From: an uncultured Atopobiaceae bacterium
GTDB taxonomy: Bacteria > Actinomycetota > Coriobacteriia > Coriobacteriales > Atopobiaceae
Direction of reading: 5' to 3'
NCBI GenBank assembly: GCA_900770865.1
Contig: CAAGLU010000029.1
Span: 1 to 15,189, forward strand
DNA: 15,189 nt
The position numbers and the translations under genes were made by a program. Position 1 is the stretch's first letter; every line of letters starts with the position of its first letter. Positions 9,923 to 15,189 of the stretch are shown one piece after another. The notes under the pieces were generated by a model. It was not told where the DNA came from, ran no database searches, and saw only the letters and a list, made by a program, of their open reading frames with translations.

Positions 9923-10018
9923 AAAGTGAACACGTTTTCAATTGCAGCCCAAGCGAACTTCTCGTCAACTGGGGTTTTGGGCGTCTCGTCCTGACCGGAT
10001 TGAAATCGTGTTCACTTT
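9923..10018 (+). repeat. 96-base inverted-arm repeat, copy A
   Basis: The left arm AAAGTGAACACGTTTTCAAT (9923-9942) pairs with the right arm at 9999-10018 with one mismatch in 20. The 56 bases between contain the shared core CTTCTCGTCAACTGGGG then TTTTG (from 9958). Copies B and C have the same ends, the same orientation and exactly the same length. It lies 132 bases upstream of the tilS start, next to the tilS promoter candidate. No target-site duplication is visible at its ends. It may be a miniature mobile element, a structured RNA or a protein-binding site; the sequence alone does not decide. Confidence 0.85.
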
Positions 10019-10371
10019 TGGGGCGACGCCGGGGCGCTGGGCTGGCGGGCCGACGGGCGGCGACAACGAGGCGGCACGAACGGAATGCCGAGAAGCGCCG
10101 AGGACAACGGAGCGGGACGAGTCGACGCAAGCCAACCCCAACCGACCCGCGAGCCCAGCCGCTAATGTGGTGAAACGATGTAATTTCCTCGACAATTCGA
10201 GAGATGCATTTTTGCGAAATTACGTGGCACACCGGCGCCCAATTTGTCCCACCTTGGGGTCGTGCGACTTCGAAAATGACTCCGGAAGCCCGCCAATCCC
10301 CAATTTCGTGACCAATTTCGCATCCCAAGCGTCATTTTGGCCCCATTCTCTGTCACCGGTCTGACACGAGA
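10019..10371. other. 353-base gene-free stretch between repeat copies A and B
   Basis: No believable gene: the open frames here lack ribosome sites and run into the repeats. The first 150 bases are GC-rich and featureless. Bases 10181-10350 are about 51 percent GC by hand count, well below the flanks. They contain a stem GTAATTT (10180-10186) with AAATTAC (10217-10223), an inner CTCG/CGAG stem (10188-10191, 10198-10201), AAAATGAC (10273-10280) with GTCATTTT (10331-10338), TTGGGG (10254-10259) with CCCCAA (10298-10303), and three CCAATTT motifs. It could be a second intergenic repeat or a decayed gene. Confidence 0.6.
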
Positions 10372-10467
10372 AAAGTGAACACGTTTTCATTGCCGTTCGC
10401 TGCCGCGCCCTTCTCACCAGGGGTTTTGCAACCCGAGACTTCCGCCCATTGAAAACGTGTTCACTTT
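10372..10467 (+). repeat. 96-base inverted-arm repeat, copy B
   Basis: AAAGTGAACACGTTTTCA (10372-10389) pairs perfectly over 18 bases with 10450-10467. The core CTTCTCACCAGGGGTTTTG starts at 10410 and is three bases shorter than in copies A and C, yet the total length is still 96, so a three-base gain elsewhere compensates. The copy ends 101 bases before the start codon of the orphan gene and has the same orientation as the other two. Confidence 0.85.
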
Positions 10468-10528
10468 CTAAGGCGGGGGCGGCGCGGGGTTTGGCGTACC
10501 CTCTCGACACACAGCAACTCGCACGCGC

Positions 10529-10548
10529 CGGGCGGAGTCAACCGCCCG
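10529..10548 (+). promoter_or_regulatory. Hairpin in the leader of the orphan gene
   Basis: CGGGCGG (10529-10535) pairs with CCGCCCG (10542-10548) around the loop AGTCAA, ending about 10 bases before the GGGGGGAGG ribosome site. It might act in translation or mRNA stability; short GC stems are common in such DNA. Confidence 0.3.
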
Positions 10549-10568
10549 CCAACCGGGGGGAGGTCAGC

Positions 10569-11801
10569 ATGAGAATCACGTTCGACAAGCTCACGGCCTT
10601 GCATATCCTGCGTGTCTGGCGAGCATCTGGCCGCACGCTCACCTCCGACCGGCGCGGTCTGGAGCCCTCCGTGGTTGGCCCGCGCAGGTACTGGACGCGC
10701 CGACGAATCAACGCGTGCCTGGAATCCGTGGGCGTCAGGCTGTCCGACGTGCACGGCCGAGTCCAGGTGATGGTTCCGCGCGCGGGATCCCGCATTCGCT
10801 CGCGAGCAGCCAAGAACACCGTGTACGTGCGCGGCCTTCCGGAAAACTCCGTGGTCGAACTGCGCGACGGCATTCGGATCCCCTGCCCTGAGCTGCTCTT
10901 TGTTGAGCTTGGGACCATCATGTCCCCCATCGTTCAGCTTCTGGTAGGCCTCGAGATGTGCGGGCGATACTCGCGCGACGCCAGCGACCCCCGTGACGGC
11001 AAGACTGCATTCGGAATCAAGCCCGTAACTACCGCAGATAAGATACGGTTGTATATCTCGACAGCGCGTGACCTGGCTGGCCTCGACCAGAGTCGCAGGG
11101 TAGCAGAATGGCTCATGGACGAGGCTTGGTCTCCTCAGGAGGCGCTCCTCAATGGCCTAGCGCGTATGCCGCTTCACGAGCTGGGATATGAGATAGGAGA
11201 GCTGCAGCTCAATCCTCGGCTCGTTGCGCGCGGGCCGCTCAACGCGCTTGTGGACAAGCAAAGTCGCGTGCCGGATTCACTTGTGCGCAACACTAATGTT
11301 GGTTTCAATTATGATGGTGGACCGCACTTTGGGGAAGACGTGCGCGACACGCAAGACTCTGGTTTTCTCGACGCGGCTGCATTCACTTCCGTGCGTGAGG
11401 CGGTAGTTGCCGACAAGCGCCGCGACCGAGACCTACTGGTACAGGGCCTTTCGATTTTGCCCGTGACAAAGGAGGACTTCTACGAGCGCGGCGGCATCGA
11501 TCGTGTGATGCTGCAGGCAATGTCACTCCTTGAACGCACAGGTCAGCGGGACTTTTCAAAGCAGAGGCGTGCGCTGAGAAGACCGCGGCTAGCCCAGGAA
11601 CGCCAGCGGCTCATTTGGTCGTTGTTGCCGGGAAAGCGCGGAAAGGAACTGAGCCAAGAGATCTCACGATACGAGCCGCCCGATTCAACGTATGAGGACT
11701 ATGACCTAACGATTACTGGCAGGACCCTCACGTTAACGCTTGTGGGGCGTGCGGGGGGCAAGTGGAGCGCCGAGCAAATCGCTGCCTCTATGCTGCGATG
11801 A
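10569..11801 (+). CDS. Unrecognised 410-residue protein, possible nuclease-fold or AbiEi-like accessory protein
   Basis: I cannot name this protein with certainty. The start is the ATG at 10569 behind GGGGGGAGGTCAGC; the frame stays open upstream into repeat copy B, but without a better start. Seen: a basic N-terminal third (about 1-85), the segment IPCPELLFVELGTIMSPIVQ (104-123), then LLVGLEMCGRYSRD (124-137), and a stretch from about 234 (VPDSLVRNTNVGFNYDGGPHF) to 304 (ADKRRDRDLLVQGLSILPVT) laid out like DUF559/Vsr-type PD-(D/E)XK nucleases (D...vExDG..H...RD..L...G). Asn247 stands where an acidic residue is usual, so activity is doubtful. The N-terminal half recalls AbiEi-type antitoxins, but no AbiEii-like partner is present. 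There are no membrane segments. Codon use is less GC-biased than in neighbours (47 percent GC over 11281-11340 by hand), suggesting transfer. Repeat copies B and C bracket it. Confidence 0.82.
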   Translation: MRITFDKLTALHILRVWRASGRTLTSDRRGLEPSVVGPRRYWTRRRINACLESVGVRLSDVHGRVQVMVPRAGSRIRSRAAKNTVYVRGLPENSVVELRDGIRIPCPELLFVELGTIMSPIVQLLVGLEMCGRYSRDASDPRDGKTAFGIKPVTTADKIRLYISTARDLAGLDQSRRVAEWLMDEAWSPQEALLNGLARMPLHELGYEIGELQLNPRLVARGPLNALVDKQSRVPDSLVRNTNVGFNYDGGPHFGEDVRDTQDSGFLDAAAFTSVREAVVADKRRDRDLLVQGLSILPVTKEDFYERGGIDRVMLQAMSLLERTGQRDFSKQRRALRRPRLAQERQRLIWSLLPGKRGKELSQEISRYEPPDSTYEDYDLTITGRTLTLTLVGRAGGKWSAEQIAASMLR

Positions 11802-11889
11802 TGTCGCGGGATGCCGTGCCGGCTCAGCCATGGCCCCAACTTGCGCCGACGCCACCAACCCGAGCTAGGCTGCGCCACTCGCCGCCATG

Positions 11890-11945
11890 CCGGCCTCCGT
11901 GCTGGTCCCCGGCACGCCGGCGTCCGTAGTGATTCCCGGCACGCC
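11890..11945. repeat. Imperfect 27-base tandem duplication
   Basis: Units at 11890-11916 and 11917-11943 share 22 of 27 bases, both beginning CCGGC and ending CCCGGCACG, with two more matching bases after. In one frame it would encode PASVLVPGT then PASVVIPGT, but there is no ribosome site, so it is treated as non-coding. Confidence 0.6.
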
Positions 11946-11983
11946 CCGCCAACCTGGCGTCGCCCGGTCTCGTCTGGGCCCCA

Positions 11984-12079
11984 AAAGTGAACACGAAATC
12001 AATCAGGGTATGTTGGCCCTTCTCGACAACTGGGATTTTGTCCGTCGCCACAGTACGGGATTGATTCCGTGTTCACTTT
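11984..12079 (+). repeat. 96-base inverted-arm repeat, copy C
   Basis: The arms extend one base beyond the 96 on each side and total 22 bases (11983-12004 with 12059-12080) with one mismatch. The core CTTCTCGACAACTGGGATTTTG begins at 12019 and is very close to copy A. After ACG the left arm is AAATC rather than TTTTC, and the right arm changes to match, so pairing is kept although sequence differs. It starts 182 bases after the orphan gene stop and 334 before walJ. Confidence 0.85.
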
Positions 12080-12317
12080 TCGGGCGGCGGCACCGGGCAA
12101 CAGGGCGGCGGCGCCAGACGAGGCAAGCGCGGTAGGCAACGGTACGCGGCGGCGGGGTGTCGTGCCCAGCATCAGGCCGCGGCGGCATGCCCCCGCCCGG
12201 CGGGTTTGGCGAGCGCATGAAGCACGTCGCCCGCACGCAATTGATGTCGCGCGGTGCTGCTACGCTGTCCGCTGCACGTCGCCCGTCACCATCACCGTCA
12301 CCGAGAGGACCACCCGC

Positions 12318-13142
12318 ATGACCCCACAGATCCACCTGCACGTCCTGGCATCGGGCTCGAAGGGTAACGCCGCCGTGGTCGAAGGTCCCGCGGGCAGCGT
12401 GCTCATCGACGACGGCATCGCCCGCCGCACGCTCTTGGCGCGCGCCCGCGAGCTGGGCGTCGACATGGGCAACGTCCGCGCGGTCCTTCTCACCCACGAG
12501 CACACCGACCACGTCTCTGGCCTGCCGGTCTTCGCCAACCACTTCGACGGCCCGCTCTTTGCGACGGCCGGTACCATCGCCGCGCGCGAGCGCCTCTCGC
12601 AGCTCCCGTTTGAGGTCATCAATCACACAGACGCGCTCGAGCTGTGCGGCATGCACGTGACCGTCTTCCCCACCAGCCACGACGTGGCGGACCCGGTGGG
12701 CTTTCGCTTCGCGACCACGGACGAGAACGGCGAGCTTGCGGACGCCCTAGGCTACTGCACCGACACGGGCGTGCTCACCGACGAGGCCGGCCAGTCGCTC
12801 ACCGGCTGCCGCGTGCTCGCGCTCGAGTCCAACCACGACGAGCGCATGCTTGCCACGGGCCCCTACCCCGGCTACCTCAAGCAGCGCATCCACGGTCGCC
12901 AGGGGCACCTCTCGAACGCCCAGGCGGCCGACACGCTGCAGGACCTCGTGACCAACGAGACCGAGGTCATCGTGGGTATGCACCTCTCGCACGAGAACAA
13001 CCGACCCAGCGTTGCGGTGCGCACGCTGGCCGCCGCCGTGGGCGCCGAGGCAACCAACGACACGTTCACGGAGGCGCGCACACCCGACGGCCACTTGACC
13101 GTCTGCGTCTCTGCCCAGGACGCGCCGCTCTCGGTGTGGTAA
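12318..13142 (+). CDS. walJ: WalJ/YycJ-type metallo-beta-lactamase-fold hydrolase
   Basis: 274 residues, near the usual length of the family. It is a cytosolic two-metal hydrolase; B. subtilis WalJ (YycJ) is a nuclease-like protein encoded with the WalRK cell-wall two-component system. Seen: LASGSKGNA at 10-18, the metal motif HEHTDH at 60-65, SHD at 120-122, CTDTG at 147-151 with the bridging Asp149, ESNHD at 170-174, then a family-specific run of PYPGYLKQRI and GHLSN (182-200), and SHENN at 224-228. The ATG at 12318 was chosen for GAGAGG upstream and because homology begins directly; the frame stays open further upstream through non-conserved sequence. It stands 104 bases before a response regulator gene on the same strand, echoing the wal locus, although there walJ follows the kinase. 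Confidence 0.92.
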   Translation: MTPQIHLHVLASGSKGNAAVVEGPAGSVLIDDGIARRTLLARARELGVDMGNVRAVLLTHEHTDHVSGLPVFANHFDGPLFATAGTIAARERLSQLPFEVINHTDALELCGMHVTVFPTSHDVADPVGFRFATTDENGELADALGYCTDTGVLTDEAGQSLTGCRVLALESNHDERMLATGPYPGYLKQRIHGRQGHLSNAQAADTLQDLVTNETEVIVGMHLSHENNRPSVAVRTLAAAVGAEATNDTFTEARTPDGHLTVCVSAQDAPLSVW

Positions 13143-13156
13143 GTGTGATGTGGTAA
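13135..13156 (+). promoter_or_regulatory. Direct repeat TGTGGTAA upstream of the response regulator
   Basis: TGTGGTAA occurs at 13135-13142 and 13149-13156, a 14-base period. The first copy overlaps the walJ stop codon. It could be a binding site for the regulator encoded next (auto-control); the period is not the most usual for OmpR-type proteins, so chance remains possible. Confidence 0.25.
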
Positions 13157-13246
13157 CGTGCCGCGCAGGAGTCGCGACCACCGGGGCCGCACCCGCCGCG
13201 CGACCGCCGCGACACCACGCAACCACCGCACAACCGGGGAGGCGCC

Positions 13247-13924
13247 ATGCGCATTCTGCTCGTCGAGGACAACGCGGATATAGTCCGCACGCTCACGGAG
13301 CTTCTGCGCTCCGAGGGCTACGACGTCGAGGCAACCCCCAGTCAGGACGGCGCCATCGCCCTGGGAACGCGCGTCGAGAAGCCCTTTGACCTCGTGCTTC
13401 TCGACGTCACGCTGGAGCAGGGCAACGGCTTTGCCGTATGCGGCGCGCTCAAGGAGGCCCGCCCACACCTGCCCGTGGTCTTTCTCACCGCATCGGACGA
13501 CGAGTTCAACACCGTTGCCGGCCTCTCGATGGGCGCCGACGACTACATTGCCAAGCCCTTCCGCCCGCGCGAGCTGCTCGCACGCATCCGCACCGTGCTG
13601 CGACGCTCGCAGCCCACACAGCACCTGCTGCACCTGGGAAGCGTTACCGTGGACCCCGCCCGCGCCCGCGCGACAAAAGACGGACGCGAGCTTGACCTCT
13701 CGGCCGTCGAGTACCGCCTGCTGCTGCTCTTTGCGAGCAAGGCGGGCGGTATCGTGACGCGCGACATGATGCGCGAGGCGCTCTGGGAGGACTCCGGCGC
13801 CTACGTGGAGGAGAACACCCTCTCGGTCTACATTCGGCGCCTACGCGACAAGATTGAGGACGATCCCGCAAACCCGCAGCTCATCCGCACCGTTCGCGGC
13901 ATGGGCTACCGCGCGGCGGAGTAG
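13247..13924 (+). CDS. OmpR/PhoB-family response regulator
   Basis: 225 residues. The receiver domain (about 1-117) has the acidic pocket Glu7-Asp8, phospho-acceptor Asp53 in LVLLDVTL, Thr81 in FLTAS and Lys103 in AKPF, all expected positions. The winged-helix DNA-binding domain (about 130-225) has ATKDGRELDLSAVEYRLL, the recognition-helix region TLSVYIRRLRDKIEDDP and the end IRTVRGMGYR. It is a cytoplasmic transcription factor activated by phosphotransfer from the kinase encoded four bases later. The ATG at 13247 has GGGGAGG upstream. The pair precedes an ABC transporter gene, a layout typical of BceRS-like or lantibiotic/peptide-sensing systems; the direct GTCACG repeat before the ABC gene is a possible target. 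Confidence 0.97.
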   Translation: MRILLVEDNADIVRTLTELLRSEGYDVEATPSQDGAIALGTRVEKPFDLVLLDVTLEQGNGFAVCGALKEARPHLPVVFLTASDDEFNTVAGLSMGADDYIAKPFRPRELLARIRTVLRRSQPTQHLLHLGSVTVDPARARATKDGRELDLSAVEYRLLLLFASKAGGIVTRDMMREALWEDSGAYVEENTLSVYIRRLRDKIEDDPANPQLIRTVRGMGYRAAE

Positions 13925-13928
13925 CGCC

Positions 13929-14960
13929 ATGCCACGCGACCCCTGGTTCGTAGCGTTTCTCGGCATGGGTGCAGCGGCGACCGTAGCCTGCTGTGCAGGC
14001 GCCTGGCTGCAGGCGGGCCCAACGGCGGCGGCATGGGTCGCTGCGTGCGGCATTGCCCTGCTGGCCCTCTTCACGGTTACAACCGCCCTGCGCTACCGCC
14101 GCATCGCCCAGCTCTCCGAGCGCCTGGACCGCGCGCTCTCCGGCGAGCGCGACGTGAGCTTCCGCGGCATGGGCGAGGGCGAGCTGGCCATTCTCGCCAG
14201 TCAGCTCGACAAGACCGTGACGCAGCTCGTTGTGGCAAACGAGGAGCTCGAGGCCGAGAAGCGCGCGCTTGCCGACGCCCTGGCCGACATTTCGCACCAG
14301 CTGCGCACGCCGCTCACCTCGCTTGGCATCGAGCTGGAGCTCATGCGCAAGGCAGCGGCAACGCCCGAGGAGGCCCAGCGCGTGCGCGACTGCGGCCGGA
14401 TGCTGGAGCAGCTGCAGTGGCTCGTCTCGTCCCTGCTCAAACTCGCACGCCTGGACGCTGGCGTGGTGCGGCTTGAGCGCCACCGCGTGGACGTATCCGC
14501 GCTGGTCACGGCAGCCCAAGAGCCGCTGGCCGTTGCCGCAGACCTTGCCGGCGTTACCTTCCAGCCCCAGGTGGAGCCAGACTGCTCCTTCATGGGCGAC
14601 GCTGCCTGGACCCGCGAGGCCCTGACCAACGTGCTCAAGAACTGCGTGGAGCACACGCCCGCCGGCGGCACCGTAAGCATCACGGCCCACGAGGACGCCG
14701 TTGCCTGCCGCATTCGCGTGGAGGACACCGGACCAGGCATTGCCGAGAAGGACCTGCCTCACGTCTTCGAGCGCTTCTACCACGGCACGAGCAACCCCGC
14801 CCGCCGCGACGAGGACGCGTGCAACCCCAGCGGCGTGGGCATTGGCCTCTCGCTCTCGCGCGCGCTGCTTGTGGCCCAGGGCGCCCAGATCACGGCATCC
14901 AACGCAAGCCCCACCGGCGGAGCCCGCTTCGAACTGGTCTTTCCCAAGGTGACGGTTTAG
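13929..14960 (+). CDS. Two-component sensor histidine kinase, short-loop (intramembrane-sensing) type
   Basis: 343 residues. Two hydrophobic segments at about 7-27 and 33-54 are separated by only a few residues, so there is almost no outside sensor domain. A HAMP-like/coiled segment follows (55-115), then HisKA with His123 in DISHQLRTPLTSL, and the HATPase domain: N box NVLKN (234-238), G1 DTGPG (266-270), F box FERFYHG (280-286), G2 GVGIGL (302-307). It autophosphorylates His123 and passes phosphate to the adjacent regulator. The ATG at 13929 was chosen because GGAG overlaps the end of the regulator gene; the gap to that gene is four bases, so the two are surely co-expressed. Kinases with this architecture next to ABC transporters usually sense through the transporter or the membrane. 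Confidence 0.95.
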   Translation: MPRDPWFVAFLGMGAAATVACCAGAWLQAGPTAAAWVAACGIALLALFTVTTALRYRRIAQLSERLDRALSGERDVSFRGMGEGELAILASQLDKTVTQLVVANEELEAEKRALADALADISHQLRTPLTSLGIELELMRKAAATPEEAQRVRDCGRMLEQLQWLVSSLLKLARLDAGVVRLERHRVDVSALVTAAQEPLAVAADLAGVTFQPQVEPDCSFMGDAAWTREALTNVLKNCVEHTPAGGTVSITAHEDAVACRIRVEDTGPGIAEKDLPHVFERFYHGTSNPARRDEDACNPSGVGIGLSLSRALLVAQGAQITASNASPTGGARFELVFPKVTV

Positions 14961-14976
14961 TCACGCGCCCGTCACG
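14949..14976 (+). promoter_or_regulatory. GTCACG direct repeat and dyad before the ABC gene
   Basis: GTCACG occurs at 14960-14965 and 14971-14976, an exact 11-base period (one helical turn) as used by OmpR/PhoB-type regulators. GTGACGG (14949-14955) also pairs with CCGTCAC (14969-14975) around a 13-base loop. It straddles the kinase stop codon and lies about 60-75 bases before the ABC gene ATG. It could be the regulator's operator or a small stem at the gene boundary. Confidence 0.35.
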
Positions 14977-15036
14977 GCCGCGTGGTGGCCCAGGCTCACC
15001 ATTGAGGCACAACCACAGGCAATCGAGGGGAGTGCC

Positions 15037-15189
15037 ATGGACATCTTGAGCATCGAGCCCCCCCCCAAGGTCTCCGGGTCGGGCCCACCCGCCGGGCGGG
15101 CGCTCGACGACGTGAGCCTGACCATCGAGGCAGGCGAGTTCGTGGCAATTGTGGGCTCGTCCGGCTCGGGCAAGTCCACACTCATGCAC
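15037..15189 (+). CDS. ABC transporter ATP-binding protein, 3' end missing
   Basis: Only the first 51 residues are in the window. The protein begins MDILSIEPPPKVSG and reaches RALDDVSLTIEAGEFVAIVG, then Walker A GSSGSGKST at 40-48, of the MacB/LolD/BceA-like subfamily (IVGSSGSGKSTLM). It would energise export or detoxification together with a permease encoded beyond the right edge. The ATG at 15037 has GAGGGGAG upstream. Oddities: codons 8-10 lie in a run of nine C (15058-15066), and the position where relatives usually have the A-loop tyrosine (KVYG) reads KVSG. The 76-base spacer after the kinase carries a candidate regulator site, so it may have its own promoter. Confidence 0.9.
   Translation, partial: MDILSIEPPPKVSGSGPPAGRALDDVSLTIEAGEFVAIVGSSGSGKSTLMH

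Larger units (their letters stand above)
11802..12317. other. 516-base intergenic region with repeat copy C
   Basis: Between the orphan gene and walJ. It holds a 27-base tandem duplication (11890-11945) and repeat copy C (11984-12079); the other parts are GC-rich with no gene I can support. No clear terminator with a T-run follows the orphan gene. No convincing -35/-10 pair was found for walJ; TTGATG and TACGCT near 12240-12265 are only 14 bases apart. Confidence 0.6.

Noticed and set aside
8447..9994. Long open frame on the plus strand opposite tilS
   Set aside because: Antisense to a clear tilS gene, no ribosome site, Ala/Arg/Gly-rich without motifs.
10569..11801. A complete AbiE toxin-antitoxin pair
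   Set aside because: No nucleotidyltransferase (AbiEii-like) gene lies on either side; only one gene is present.
9923..12079. The three repeats as a CRISPR array
   Set aside because: Units are 96 bases, separated by about 350 and 1500 bases with a gene in between; no regular short repeat-spacer pattern and no cas genes.
9923..12079. The repeats as integron attC sites
   Set aside because: The ends do not fit RYYYAAC / GTTRRRY, and no tyrosine integrase is present in the window.
9923..12079. Target-site duplications flanking the repeats
   Set aside because: The bases just outside each copy were compared by eye and show no matching direct repeat, so transposition is not supported by that mark.
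11887..12135. 82-codon open frame with PASV.VPGT repeats running through copy C
   Set aside because: No Shine-Dalgarno before the ATG, starts in the tandem duplication and runs through a non-coding repeat.
12240..12265. TTGATG and TACGCT as a walJ promoter
   Set aside because: The spacing is only 14 bases and the -10 match is weak.
12069..12317. Longer walJ start upstream of 12318
   Set aside because: The upstream translation is Arg/Ala-rich, begins in the right arm of repeat copy C and has no family similarity.

Overview
The window is high-GC bacterial DNA with strong Shine-Dalgarno sites. It looks like a Coriobacteriia actinobacterium of the Olsenella/Atopobium type. The basis is inference from GC content, the fused FeoA-FeoB protein, the tilS-hpt-ftsH order, and an orphan protein of a style I associate with that class. 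No rRNA or tRNA gene, CRISPR array or insertion sequence was found.

Layout. Bases 1-612 (+) hold the 3' part of an exodeoxyribonuclease III gene. A 195-base convergent spacer with several hairpins follows. From 9790 down to 808 everything is on the minus strand. Reading in the direction of transcription the genes are tilS (tRNA-Ile lysidine synthetase), hpt (hypoxanthine phosphoribosyltransferase), ftsH (membrane AAA protease, GTG start), a class I/II PLP aminotransferase that overlaps ftsH by 11 bases, a PHP-family metallo-hydrolase with an extra four-cysteine N-terminus, and feoAB (ferrous iron transporter with FeoA fused to FeoB). A promoter-like pair lies upstream of tilS. A DtxR/IdeR-like operator half-dyad lies upstream of feoAB. 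From 12318 to the right edge genes are on the plus strand: a WalJ/YycJ-type metallo-beta-lactamase-fold protein, an OmpR-family response regulator, an intramembrane-sensing-type histidine kinase and the first 51 codons of an ABC transporter ATPase.

The accessory part lies between these two conserved blocks (about 9900-12300). It contains one unrecognised 410-residue protein (10569-11801), with lower GC in places than its neighbours and a weak PD-(D/E)XK-like segment that lacks an expected acidic residue. It also contains three copies of one 96-base element (9923-10018, 10372-10467, 11984-12079). Each copy has 18-22 base inverted arms beginning AAAGTGAACACG and an asymmetric core with CTTCTC...GGG.TTTTG. 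All three are in the same orientation and all are exactly 96 bases from AAAGTG to CACTTT. The third copy has paired changes in its arms that keep the stem. Copies two and three bracket the orphan gene. This repeat family and its gene are the best candidates for something undescribed. The 353 bases between copies one and two hold no gene but contain a relatively AT-rich block with short dyads.

How the genes work together. The minus-strand cluster is mostly housekeeping (tRNA modification, purine salvage, membrane protein quality control), followed by amino-acid metabolism and iron uptake, the latter probably with its own iron-responsive promoter. The plus-strand set looks like a sensing module in which the kinase and regulator control the ABC transporter that begins at the edge. 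A direct GTCACG repeat with 11-base spacing sits just before the transporter gene.
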